A model generated the notes under the pieces. The model worked only from the letters and a program-made list of their open reading frames with translations, was not told the origin of the DNA and ran no database searches. Positions 16,834 to 23,522 of a DNA stretch of 64,000 nt are shown one piece after another. Numbering within the stretch: position 1 is the stretch's first letter; every line of letters begins with the position of its first letter. The translations under genes and the position numbers were made by a program. Origin of the DNA: an uncultured Microbacterium sp. (GTDB lineage Bacteria; Actinomycetota; Actinomycetes; Actinomycetales; Microbacteriaceae); assembly GCF_945952435.1 (NCBI RefSeq), contig NZ_CAMFHZ010000010.1, positions 1-64,000 on the forward strand, read 5' to 3'.

Positions 16834-17799
16834 TCAGGCGACGGTGACGCTGCGGATGGCGGCGGCGTTGTTGGCGAGCGTGGCCCAGTAGCCGAACACG
16901 GCGACCTCGTTCGCGCCCTGGCCCGGCTTGACGCCCTCGACGCGGATGGGCGTATCGCCCAGCTCGTAGAACGTCATGGCCTCCTTGGCCCCGACGATGA
17001 CCTTGCCGACGCCGACCGAGGCGGGCAGGATGTGGAACGACTCCAGGTCGCCGGACTCCAGGCCGAACCCGGCGTTCAGGTAGGCCAGCTTGTCCTTGTC
17101 GGCCATCATGATGATGTCGCGCCACAGCTCGGGCGACACGAGCGCGTAGCTCGGGCGGTTCTCGGTGCCGATGACGCCGAGCGCGCCGTCCACGATGGCG
17201 GCGAGTCCCTTCGGGACGTTGGCCGGCACGGTGCCGGGCGCGGTGACCTGCGCGGCGGCCATGATCGCGGCCAGCGCCTTGGCGTCCGTGGTGCGCTTGT
17301 AGCTCTCGCCCTGCTGCACCAGGAACGAGGACACGACGGACTGATCCCCGAAGTCGGTGAAACGGCGGTCGATCTGGTGCCCGCCCGCGAGACGCTGCGC
17401 AGTGACCGTGTACGGGAGCGTGTCCACGGCGTTGGACGGCACGTCCGCGACATTGCCCGCGTAGTCGCCCATCGTGGGGAGCTTGGTCGGGTCCCAGCCC
17501 CAGCCCTGCATCTGGTAGTTGGTGAGGGCGGCGGTGTTGAGGAGCGGCACGAACCGGCGGTTGTAGGGGAGGCGGAGCCACAGCTCCCCGAGGTAGCCGG
17601 GTGCCTGCGTGTCCGCTCCGATGGTGACCGTGGTGGGGCCGGAGTGCTGGACGGTGGACAGGGCGAACAGCTCGCCCGCATCGCCGTACGCCTCGCGCGC
17701 GTCGAGGTCTCCGGAGGCGATGGCGGCGAACAGGCCGGACAGGCTGCGGGAGTCGCGCGCCTGGGTGTGGCCCTGCGCGTCGGGGACGATGTTGGTCAT
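16834..17799 (-). CDS. Possible separately initiated major capsid protein inside the fusion gene
   Basis: ATG at 17799 is in frame with the fusion gene, begins exactly where the capsid arm begins (MTNIVPDAQGH), and is preceded by AAGGAG with an 8-base gap. A 321-residue product would be a normal HK97-type capsid subunit. Whether ribosomes use it is not shown by sequence alone. Confidence 0.45.
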   Translation of the reverse strand: MTNIVPDAQGHTQARDSRSLSGLFAAIASGDLDAREAYGDAGELFALSTVQHSGPTTVTIGADTQAPGYLGELWLRLPYNRRFVPLLNTAALTNYQMQGWGWDPTKLPTMGDYAGNVADVPSNAVDTLPYTVTAQRLAGGHQIDRRFTDFGDQSVVSSFLVQQGESYKRTTDAKALAAIMAAAQVTAPGTVPANVPKGLAAIVDGALGVIGTENRPSYALVSPELWRDIIMMADKDKLAYLNAGFGLESGDLESFHILPASVGVGKVIVGAKEAMTFYELGDTPIRVEGVKPGQGANEVAVFGYWATLANNAAAIRSVTVA

Positions 17800-18435
17800 G
17801 GTGAAGACTCCTTCGGTGGGGGTGACGGGCGTGCCGTCCTGGTTCGTGGTCTCGCTGGTCTCGGTGATGGTGGTGGTGGTGGTCGAGCCGGTGTCGGTCT
17901 CGGTGGTCGCGGTCTCGACATCCACGACGCGCCGCCAGGTGACGCCGTTCTCGTCGGTGTACTCGGACTCGCGGTGCTCGCTCGTGGCGGTGTCGGCGGG
18001 CTGCGTGTCGTTGGCGAGGGAGAACAGGCCCGCGGACGGGAACGCGCCAGCAGGGGCGAGGGCCGCGCCCGTGAGTCGGGAGGCGGTCACGTTGAGGCCG
18101 TCGAGGATCATGCCGGTTACCTCGGCGGAGAGCTTGCGCATACCGGACGGGTTGCGCAGGTACTCGTCGCCCTGGTCGGTCTCGGCGATTGCGAACTCGG
18201 CATACACGCCCTCGCGGCGCTTCTCCAGGTACGTGGCTCGCCCGATGGGGTCGAAGCGGTTGTGTTCCCGGTTGAGGGTGACGACGGACGGATCCCGCGG
18301 AAGCTCGATGCTGTCTGCCGAGAACATGACGCCTTCGGATCCGGATGCGTTGCGGCGGGACGGCTCCCCGAACGGGAGGAGGATCCCTCGGAGCGTCCGC
18401 GACGCGGCGTCATACGCGAACTCGTGATCGGTCAT
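16834..18435 (-). CDS. Fused prohead protease and HK97-type major capsid protein
   Basis: 533 residues joining two functions. Residues 1-125 match the S78 prohead protease: a beta barrel with H58 in VTLNREHNR and S103 in MRKLSAEVTG. A Thr/Ser/Glu-rich linker spans about 150-210. From about 213 the HK97 capsid fold follows (helical N-arm, LPYNRRFVPLLN, GDYAGNVADVPSNAV, ESYKRTTDAKALAAIMAAA, FHILPASVGVGKVIVG). ATG overlaps the portal stop. An in-frame ATG at 17799 (residue 213) has GGAG eight bases upstream, so a free capsid protein of 321 residues may also be made. The fusion would deliver protease in step with capsid. Confidence 0.85.
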   Translation of the reverse strand: MTDHEFAYDAASRTLRGILLPFGEPSRRNASGSEGVMFSADSIELPRDPSVVTLNREHNRFDPIGRATYLEKRREGVYAEFAIAETDQGDEYLRNPSGMRKLSAEVTGMILDGLNVTASRLTGAALAPAGAFPSAGLFSLANDTQPADTATSEHRESEYTDENGVTWRRVVDVETATTETDTGSTTTTTITETSETTNQDGTPVTPTEGVFTMTNIVPDAQGHTQARDSRSLSGLFAAIASGDLDAREAYGDAGELFALSTVQHSGPTTVTIGADTQAPGYLGELWLRLPYNRRFVPLLNTAALTNYQMQGWGWDPTKLPTMGDYAGNVADVPSNAVDTLPYTVTAQRLAGGHQIDRRFTDFGDQSVVSSFLVQQGESYKRTTDAKALAAIMAAAQVTAPGTVPANVPKGLAAIVDGALGVIGTENRPSYALVSPELWRDIIMMADKDKLAYLNAGFGLESGDLESFHILPASVGVGKVIVGAKEAMTFYELGDTPIRVEGVKPGQGANEVAVFGYWATLANNAAAIRSVTVA

Positions 18436-19505
18436 GCCTGGTTCCCTTCGGTGTTCTTGTCGATGAGCGGGCCGAACTGTTCGTTCGGCACGGCGGTGAG
18501 GTTCTTGCGGTTGGCGCGGATGACACGGCCCTCCGGGGCGAGCGTGGACAGGGCGACCTCCAGCGGTGCAAGCCAGTACTCCAGGTCGTCCACAAGCTGG
18601 TTCCGGCTGCCCTCCTGCGTCACGTACGTGAGCGAGCTGGTGGCGGTGGATCCGTCGAGGTAGGAGACGGGCAGGTTGACCTGGTTGGCGATGTCGATGC
18701 GGGCGGCGTTGCGGCCCTTGTCGAACAGGTCGGCCTCAATCTGCCCGTAGGTCTCCAGGCTGAGCTTGGACGGGAGGAAGCCGATAGCACCGTCGTCGGA
18801 GCGCCGCGCGGTGCTGAACGCGGAGACGTACGCGCGGGCCTCGGCCTCGGTGACCTCCTCGCCCGCGACCTCGTGCAGCACGACGAGCGGGATCGGGTTG
18901 CGGACGCGCCCGACCCAGGCGCGTTCCATGTAGCGCCATCCGCGGATGGCGTCACGTCCGGTGATGAGGAGACCTTCATCCGGGCCACAGATGAGGAGCA
19001 CGGTCGTGGGATCCCCGACCGGAGCGCCGTCGATAGACACGCCGGTCGGGGAGGTCTCATCGAACGCCCAGCGGTCGCGGCGGAGCCGGAGCGCCGACGT
19101 GATGGTGTCGCCGTCGCGCTCGATGAGCCAGAGCGCCCAGCCGGTGAACATCACGTCATCGAGCGTCCAGGCGGCGCGGTGCCAGGCGCTCTGCACTGTG
19201 CCGGTGCCCGTGAGCCAGGCGGGCTGCTGTGCGTCGGCCACGAACTCGCCCGCGTCGTCGGTGGTGCCCTGCTCGAACGGGAGGTCGGAGAGGCGTCCGA
19301 CGATCACGGCCCGGGCACGCTTGACCGGCGCGACGCTCATGGCGCTCTCGCGCGTCACGGCGTCCGCGCCGGTCGGCCCGTAGATGTCGCTGTAGACGAG
19401 GGCCGCGAGGTCGGGACTCGGGCTGTACGGGAGCACCGGGAGCGGGGCGAGCACGTTGCCCGCCGAGCCGGTGGGGCCGAACAGGAACCGAGAGAACCAG
19501 GACAT
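18432..19505 (-). CDS. Portal protein
   Basis: 357 residues, the phage_portal (HK97 gp3-like) type, starting MSWFSRFLFG. The segment ARIDIANQVNLPVSYLDGST and the following YWLAPLEVALSTL belong to the clip/stem helices. It is shorter than most portals (400-500), matching the economy of this phage. It lies 59 bases after TerL and overlaps the capsid fusion by ATGA. Confidence 0.8.
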   Translation of the reverse strand: MSWFSRFLFGPTGSAGNVLAPLPVLPYSPSPDLAALVYSDIYGPTGADAVTRESAMSVAPVKRARAVIVGRLSDLPFEQGTTDDAGEFVADAQQPAWLTGTGTVQSAWHRAAWTLDDVMFTGWALWLIERDGDTITSALRLRRDRWAFDETSPTGVSIDGAPVGDPTTVLLICGPDEGLLITGRDAIRGWRYMERAWVGRVRNPIPLVVLHEVAGEEVTEAEARAYVSAFSTARRSDDGAIGFLPSKLSLETYGQIEADLFDKGRNAARIDIANQVNLPVSYLDGSTATSSLTYVTQEGSRNQLVDDLEYWLAPLEVALSTLAPEGRVIRANRKNLTAVPNEQFGPLIDKNTEGNQA

Positions 19506-19564
19506 GACCGAAACCTTAACCTTTCTTGTAGGTATCGAACTGAAATCTGTGGATAACTTTGTGT

Positions 19565-21283
19565 CTAGCCCATAACGATGGGCGCGAACGACTCGCCCGC
19601 GCCGGGGTCGGGCAGTGCGTAGACGGCTGCGGCGGCGGACTCCAGCGGCGTCACGTCGAACTCGGGATTGGACGCGGGCGCGCCGAAGAGGACCGCGCCC
19701 GCGGAGAGGCGGCGGACAGCTCCCGCGGCGGCGGCGTCAAGCGGCTCCTGCGCCCAGTGGCGGGCGTTGCCGTGCTTGAGGCCGTTGATGAGCTTGGTGG
19801 TCGCGACCTTCTTCTCGGCAAACCGGAGCACCTTGACCTGCGGGCGCGGGCGCGCCTGGCGCATGAGCTGCTGGATGATCTCCTTCTCCTGCGGGCTGTC
19901 GTCGTGGACGATGGGGAGGCGGGTCTGTTTCCAGAGCCGCCAGAGCACGCCCGGCATCCCGGCGTTGCCCTCCTGGTGGTGCACGAGCTTGAAGCCGACG
20001 CGCGGCGGGGCGGCGTCGGTGTCGCCGTCCATGGCCCAGGCGGAGCGCGCGAGGTCGCCGCTCTCGTCGGTGAGATACCAGGCGACGGAGACGGAGGTCC
20101 ATAGGCCGGACGGGTGCACCGCGAACGCGAGCGCCAGCGGCACGATGCCTTCAGGCACGGATCCGTGCTCGAAGGTGGTGCCCCACTCGGGGCCGAGCAC
20201 GACATCGTTACCGGCTGCGCGCCCGAAGTGCCCCAGGTACTCCAGGGCGAACCGCTCCCACCCGAGGATGACGAAGTTGCGGGCGATGGCGGTCGCGTTG
20301 GTGAGACCGTCCAGGCCGGGGTGCAGCGCCTCGATGAGCGGACGCACGTCCTCCCACGTCTGGAGGTCGGCATCCTCGATTTCGTCGGGCACGCCGTAGC
20401 GGATCCGCCCGGCTGTGGGGTCGTGCAGGGTGGCCCAGAAGTGCGACCCGTCGCGGTACTTGCCGCCCGTTCCGGCGTAAATGAGCTGCGCGCCGGGGCG
20501 CGTGTCGAACGACGGGACGACCGCGCCCACGATGTCATCCCACAGCTCCGGCTCCGGTTCGCCACCCTCGTCCATCACGAGGGTGTCGTACGCGCCGGAG
20601 CGCACGTCGTCACCGTTGGGCGAGAGGATCGCGAGCTTGGATCCGTTGGCGAACTCGACGCCGAGAGAGCCGTTGGACTCGTTGAGCTTGATCCCGATGA
20701 CCTTCTCGCGGTGCGCCTTGTCGCGCCACTTACGCGTGATCGGGTCGCGCACGTCGAGCTTGAACCGCTCGCCGCCCTTCTTGGCCGTGGTGAGCATGGT
20801 GTACCCGGCCATGTAGACGGCGCGCATCCAACACCGACCGAGGAGGATGCACCACAGCGTTGTGGTCTTGGCGCTGCGTCGCGGCTCCAGCACGGCGTTG
20901 AGGAACGCGCCAGCACCGTCCTGCTCTCCGAGTCCGTCGATGATCGCGCCGACGCCGATGACATCGACCGTGCGGAGCATCTGCGGCTGGAGGTTCGCGA
21001 GGAGCCCGCCCGGCACGATGCGCGACGGCACAATCTCGTTGATGATCCACGCGCCGACCAGGAACTCCGCGCGCGCCTGGAGGTTGCCAACCAGGGGCGA
21101 CTCATCGAGCGGGCGGCGTCCGCTGTCGCGAAGCTCATCCCACGCGGCCGGGTCCATGAGCGGGTGCGCGGCCACGTCGTCCGGGAGCTGCTGTCCTGCC
21201 CAGTCCAGGGGGGGGATTTCGCTAGCGGAGGCGGCAGTTGTGGTGGCCGAACTCAAAGAGTCGGTGTCGGTCAGAGTCGCCAT
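19565..21283 (-). CDS. terL: Terminase large subunit
   Basis: 572 residues. The N-terminal ATPase has a deviant Walker A (EPRRSAKT, about 133-140) and Walker B with catalytic Glu (TLVMDEGG, about 234-241). The C-terminal nuclease half has acidic residues in AWAMDGDTDAAP and HDDSPQ. It would pump DNA into proheads and cut concatemers. ATG 21283 is chosen over earlier codons, which lie inside the HNH gene and are not protein-like. The genes overlap by 13 bases. No small terminase subunit gene is recognisable; one of the small upstream genes may fill that role. Confidence 0.88.
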   Translation of the reverse strand: MATLTDTDSLSSATTTAASASEIPPLDWAGQQLPDDVAAHPLMDPAAWDELRDSGRRPLDESPLVGNLQARAEFLVGAWIINEIVPSRIVPGGLLANLQPQMLRTVDVIGVGAIIDGLGEQDGAGAFLNAVLEPRRSAKTTTLWCILLGRCWMRAVYMAGYTMLTTAKKGGERFKLDVRDPITRKWRDKAHREKVIGIKLNESNGSLGVEFANGSKLAILSPNGDDVRSGAYDTLVMDEGGEPEPELWDDIVGAVVPSFDTRPGAQLIYAGTGGKYRDGSHFWATLHDPTAGRIRYGVPDEIEDADLQTWEDVRPLIEALHPGLDGLTNATAIARNFVILGWERFALEYLGHFGRAAGNDVVLGPEWGTTFEHGSVPEGIVPLALAFAVHPSGLWTSVSVAWYLTDESGDLARSAWAMDGDTDAAPPRVGFKLVHHQEGNAGMPGVLWRLWKQTRLPIVHDDSPQEKEIIQQLMRQARPRPQVKVLRFAEKKVATTKLINGLKHGNARHWAQEPLDAAAAGAVRRLSAGAVLFGAPASNPEFDVTPLESAAAAVYALPDPGAGESFAPIVMG

Positions 21284-21591
21284 GTTGTTGCCTTGCCGGT
21301 CGGGATGGTTGGTGTGTGTCGAGCGTTGGTGATGGCCGCGCCGAGCTTGGCTCCGGCGCTGCGGTTGCCGACGCAAGCGCCGGTCTTGTGTCGGTGCTCG
21401 GGCGCCAGCTCAGTGAGTGCCGAGCCGACAGCGCCGGGCAGGTGTCCCACGTCGTAGGGCTGCCCGGGCTGGATGGGGCGGTTGCAGCGCCAGCACGAGA
21501 CAGGCCGTCCGGCGCGGTGTGCGCTGGTGACGCGCTGCCGCACGATGCGGGCATTGCGTCGGTACTCGGCTGTCTGGTGCTTGGCGCTCAC
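21271..21591 (-). CDS. HNH-type endonuclease, small
   Basis: 106 residues with CWRCNRPIQPG (CxxC), YDVGHL and EHRHKTGACVGNRSAGAKLG, the shape of small phage HNH nucleases. In many HK97-like phages an HNH protein beside TerL is needed for DNA cutting during packaging. The GTG start overlaps the preceding stop (GTGA). Confidence 0.7.
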   Translation of the reverse strand: MSAKHQTAEYRRNARIVRQRVTSAHRAGRPVSCWRCNRPIQPGQPYDVGHLPGAVGSALTELAPEHRHKTGACVGNRSAGAKLGAAITNARHTPTIPTGKATTWRL

Positions 21592-21875
21592 GGGTGCTGG
21601 CTCCTGCCGATGACGGCAGCGTGCACGGCAAGGTGCTCGGAAGCGACGCGCACGAACGCGGCTGCCGCTTCGAGGTAGGACGGCCCGTCTTCCATGAGCT
21701 GGCATCGTGCGCCGTCGAGCGTGGCGGCGATGCTGTCGAGCGCTCGGGCGGTGGCGACCATGCGGAGGCGGACGGCCTGGGGCTGGAGCTTGCGCGCCGA
21801 TTCCAGGAGCGTGGTGAGCCTGTTGGCCTCAGTGCGGATCCGGCGAGCCTCGGCGTCGGTGATGGTGGCGGTCAT
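21588..21875 (-). CDS. Small helical phage protein
   Basis: 95 residues, almost entirely helical (MTATITDAEARRIRTEANRL onward), no recognised domain. It overlaps both neighbours by four bases. Its place just before HNH and TerL makes it a possible small terminase subunit, but there is no visible DNA-binding motif. Confidence 0.6.
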   Translation of the reverse strand: MTATITDAEARRIRTEANRLTTLLESARKLQPQAVRLRMVATARALDSIAATLDGARCQLMEDGPSYLEAAAAFVRVASEHLAVHAAVIGRSQHP

Positions 21876-22222
21876 CGCGTCACGTCCTCGCAGATGCCAC
21901 ACAGGTGTGGCCCGGTGTGGCCGTAGGGTCGCACGCACAGGCAGGCGTGTTCGCCATCGCGCCACGGCACGGCGCACTCGGATGCAAGGAGCATGGCCTG
22001 TGCCCGGATCGCGTGCATGGTCTCTCGGTGTGCAGCGACGTCCACGGAGATGCGTCGCTTGGCGAACCAGTAGAGCCACGCACCCGAGGCGATCCAGCCG
22101 ACAAGGAACGTCCATCCGCTGGAGACGAACGAGGGCAGGACGACAGCCCCGACAAGGAACGCGCCCACGGTGATGGTGAGGAACACGAGGTAGTGGACGG
22201 CACGGCGGATGATGCGTCGCAT
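21872..22222 (-). CDS. Small membrane protein with Cys-rich tail
   Basis: 116 residues. Two hydrophobic helices (about 10-30 and 36-53) are followed by a helical stretch and a tail with five Cys and several His (CAVPWRDGEHACLCVRPYGH, then PHLCGICED). The tail pattern, CLC then GHTGPH then CGIC, looks like a metal-binding knuckle and recurs in actinophage proteins of unknown role. It overlaps the next gene by ATGA. Confidence 0.6.
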   Translation of the reverse strand: MRRIIRRAVHYLVFLTITVGAFLVGAVVLPSFVSSGWTFLVGWIASGAWLYWFAKRRISVDVAAHRETMHAIRAQAMLLASECAVPWRDGEHACLCVRPYGHTGPHLCGICEDVTR

Positions 22223-22223
22223 G

Positions 22224-22403
22224 TCAGGCCTCGATCAGGGTCTCATCGTGCCTCGGCTCGGTGCGGTGCACCTGGAGCCCGAAGTTGACATAGGCGTGCG
22301 TCGCGGCCTCTACGGCCTTGATCGCGTCGTGGATGGTGTCAGCGATGACGAAGAACCAGCGCGACGTCTTGGTGTTGACGCTCATGCGGTAGTGCTTGCT
22401 CAT
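22224..22403 (-). CDS. 59-residue phage protein of unknown function
   Basis: Begins MSKHYRMSVNTKTSRWFFVI and ends RHDETLIEA. ATG overlaps the stop of the 52-residue gene upstream, AGGA lies close before it, and its stop is one base from the next ATG. Alternating beta and helix are predicted by eye, with no known motif. Confidence 0.6.
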   Translation of the reverse strand: MSKHYRMSVNTKTSRWFFVIADTIHDAIKAVEAATHAYVNFGLQVHRTEPRHDETLIEA

Positions 22404-22558
22404 GTCCTGTCTTTCGGTTCGTAGGCGGGTCCGTGTTCAGCGAGTAGTGCCCGGATCTCGGCGCGGTTGAGGCGGCGGGGTTCGCTCTGTTCGCGACGTC
22501 CGTCGTCCCTGTGGTGTCCGCATCGGCACCACCCGGAGGTTGTGTACTCGTGCTCCAT
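22400..22558 (-). CDS. 52-residue Cys/His-containing phage protein, first gene of the leftward operon
   Basis: ATG 22558 is preceded by GCAGGACCG (AGGA five bases away). The product starts MEHEYTTSGWCRCGHHRDDG, and WCRCGHH could bind a metal ion. The C-terminal half is a helix (LNRAEIRALLAEHG). Its stop overlaps the next ATG. As first gene it would be produced earliest in the lytic cycle. Confidence 0.55.
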   Translation of the reverse strand: MEHEYTTSGWCRCGHHRDDGRREQSEPRRLNRAEIRALLAEHGPAYEPKDRT

Positions 22559-23045
22559 CGGTCCTGCTCTTTGGTGAAGTTCTGGGAGTGGCTTGACCCT
22601 GAGAGATATCCCGAGGCGTGGGACGTTCTCTCAGAGGGGTTCAAGCCGATGGGGGTCTGCTCTTCGGAGCCAGCCCGGTCGATACATGACGCCGGGCTGT
22701 TGAGGCCCGGCCAGTGCCGGTATGTGCGATCTGGGGTCCGTTGGGGATCGGTGCCGGGGCCTGCCTTTAGTCACCGCCCAGTCGCTCGCGGTCCTACGTG
22801 GTGACGGGCTACAGGCTTCCCGGGTCTCGCCCCGTTCCCTGGGGTCGTGGTGTGCGTCCTAGCCGCGTATGTGGTTATCCCCTTGCGGGGCCGGTGATGA
22901 GTCCCGGATCCGGTTTGTGTGGCGATCCTGTCGCCGTGTCGTGTTCTGTATCACGAGGGCAACATTGGCCTAGATCGCGACAGGCGATCTTCATTGATCG
23001 CGGCGTGTCTAGTTTTGTATCGCTGCGTCAGGCTAGACTGACGCC
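22559..23045. other. Phage control region between divergent repressor and lytic operon
   Basis: No convincing gene. Plus-strand frames here have no ribosome binding site or protein-like content. The region contains an interrupted hairpin (CCCTGAGAGA near 22598 with TCTCTCAGAGGG near 22627), a hairpin AGCCCGG/CCGGGCT at 22672-22698, several GATCGCG-like words at about 22972-23000, and the inverted repeat before the repressor. It must hold the leftward lytic promoter and may hold the packaging site, but I cannot place either. Confidence 0.5.
23008..23045 (+). promoter_or_regulatory. Repressor promoter with inverted repeat; leaderless start
   Basis: A -10 hexamer TAGACT at 23034-23039 is followed by six bases and then the repressor ATG, so transcription would begin at or next to the A of ATG. 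GTCTAG at 23008-23013 and CTAGAC at 23033-23038 form a perfect 6-bp inverted repeat, with the right arm on the -10. This fits self-repression by the dimeric repressor. No clear -35 is visible. Confidence 0.55.
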
Positions 23046-23342
23046 ATGAGCATGATCGCTGATAACCCCACGTGGACCACGGCTGAGCGCTACCGCCGCG
23101 CTCGCTTGCTGGCGGGTATGGAACAGGCGGAATTGGCGACGGCGCTGGGCGTCGCTCGCGCCACGGTGTCCGCTTGGGAGACTGGCCGCACTGAGCCGAG
23201 CATGTCGAACTTCGTTCGTATCGCTCGCCTGACCGGTCAGCCGCTTGACTGGTTCGCTGCCGGGGTTAACGACGAAAGCCCCGCCGAAGCGGGGCTTTCT
23301 GATGTGGTGCGCCTGGAGGGACTCGAACCCCCAACCTTCTGA
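23046..23342 (+). CDS. XRE-family phage repressor, prophage (truncated) form
   Basis: 98 residues. A canonical XRE helix-turn-helix lies at about 15-70: RRARLLAGMEQAELATALGV, then ARATVSAWETGRTEPS. There is no C-terminal dimer or peptidase domain. The last 12 codons lie in the att core, i.e. in tRNA sequence read on the other strand. The stop TGA is completed by A23342, which is host DNA. In the circular phage that base is G, the codon is TGG, and the frame runs on for 49 residues at 7846-7993, giving a 147-residue protein. It is transcribed away from the lytic operon. Its job is probably to keep the lytic promoter silent. Some pipelines would call the end spurious because of the tRNA overlap. 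Confidence 0.85.
   Translation: MSMIADNPTWTTAERYRRARLLAGMEQAELATALGVARATVSAWETGRTEPSMSNFVRIARLTGQPLDWFAAGVNDESPAEAGLSDVVRLEGLEPPTF
23275..23298 (-). terminator. Hairpin supplying a terminator to tRNA-Arg, inside the repressor coding end
   Basis: AAAGCCCCGC and GCGGGGCTTT form a perfect 10-bp stem with a CGAA loop. On the minus strand it stands 9 bases beyond the att core and would end tRNA-Arg transcripts in the lysogen, replacing the host hairpin at 7761-7788. On the plus strand it lies within the repressor frame. Confidence 0.65.
23307..23341. repeat. attR core (35 bp)
   Basis: Identical to 7811-7845. The junction with host DNA is between 23341 and 23342, which is also the third base of the repressor stop codon. 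Confidence 0.95.
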
Positions 23343-23380
23343 TCCGTAGTCAGATGCTCTATCCATTGAGCTACAGGCGC
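23308..23380 (-). tRNA. tRNA-Arg(ACG)
   Basis: A 73-nt cloverleaf read on the minus strand: acceptor GCGCCTG/CAGGCGC with discriminator A, D-arm GCTCAATGGATAGAGC, anticodon stem TCTGA/TCAGA with loop CTACGGA (anticodon ACG), T-arm GGGGGTTCGAGTCCC. CCA is not encoded. Its 3' 34 bases are the prophage att core, so the phage restores the gene on integration. Confidence 0.95.
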
Positions 23381-23522
23381 ATCCGGTCTTTCACAAGACC
23401 GCCCGCTCTCGCGGGCCTCGTCAACAATACCCCAGAGAGGCGCGGGAACGCGAATCGGCCCCGCCGCGTGCGGAGTCGCGCGGATCCCGCCGTCCGCCCT
23501 ACGCTCGACTCGGAGGTTCGAC

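Larger units (their letters stand above)
7811..23341. mobile_element. Complete, very small siphophage-type prophage in tRNA-Arg
   Basis: A perfect 35-bp repeat at 7811-7845 and 23307-23341 marks attL and attR. The repeat is the 3' part of tRNA-Arg, which remains whole at the right end. The distance between repeats gives a circular genome of 15,496 bp. Inside are a tyrosine integrase, XRE repressor, HNH protein, TerL, portal, protease-capsid fusion, connector and tail genes, tape measure, two tip/fibre genes, a peptidase endolysin, two holin-like genes and a lipoprotein. No small terminase, replication or recombination gene is recognisable. Genome size and gene order recall the smallest known actinobacterial siphophages (about 14-17 kb). 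All frames are intact, so it may still be functional. Confidence 0.92.

Noticed and set aside
22511..22804. 97-codon plus-strand frame in the phage control region
   Set aside because: No ribosome site, no family, unusual composition, and overlap with the better supported 52-codon minus-strand gene.
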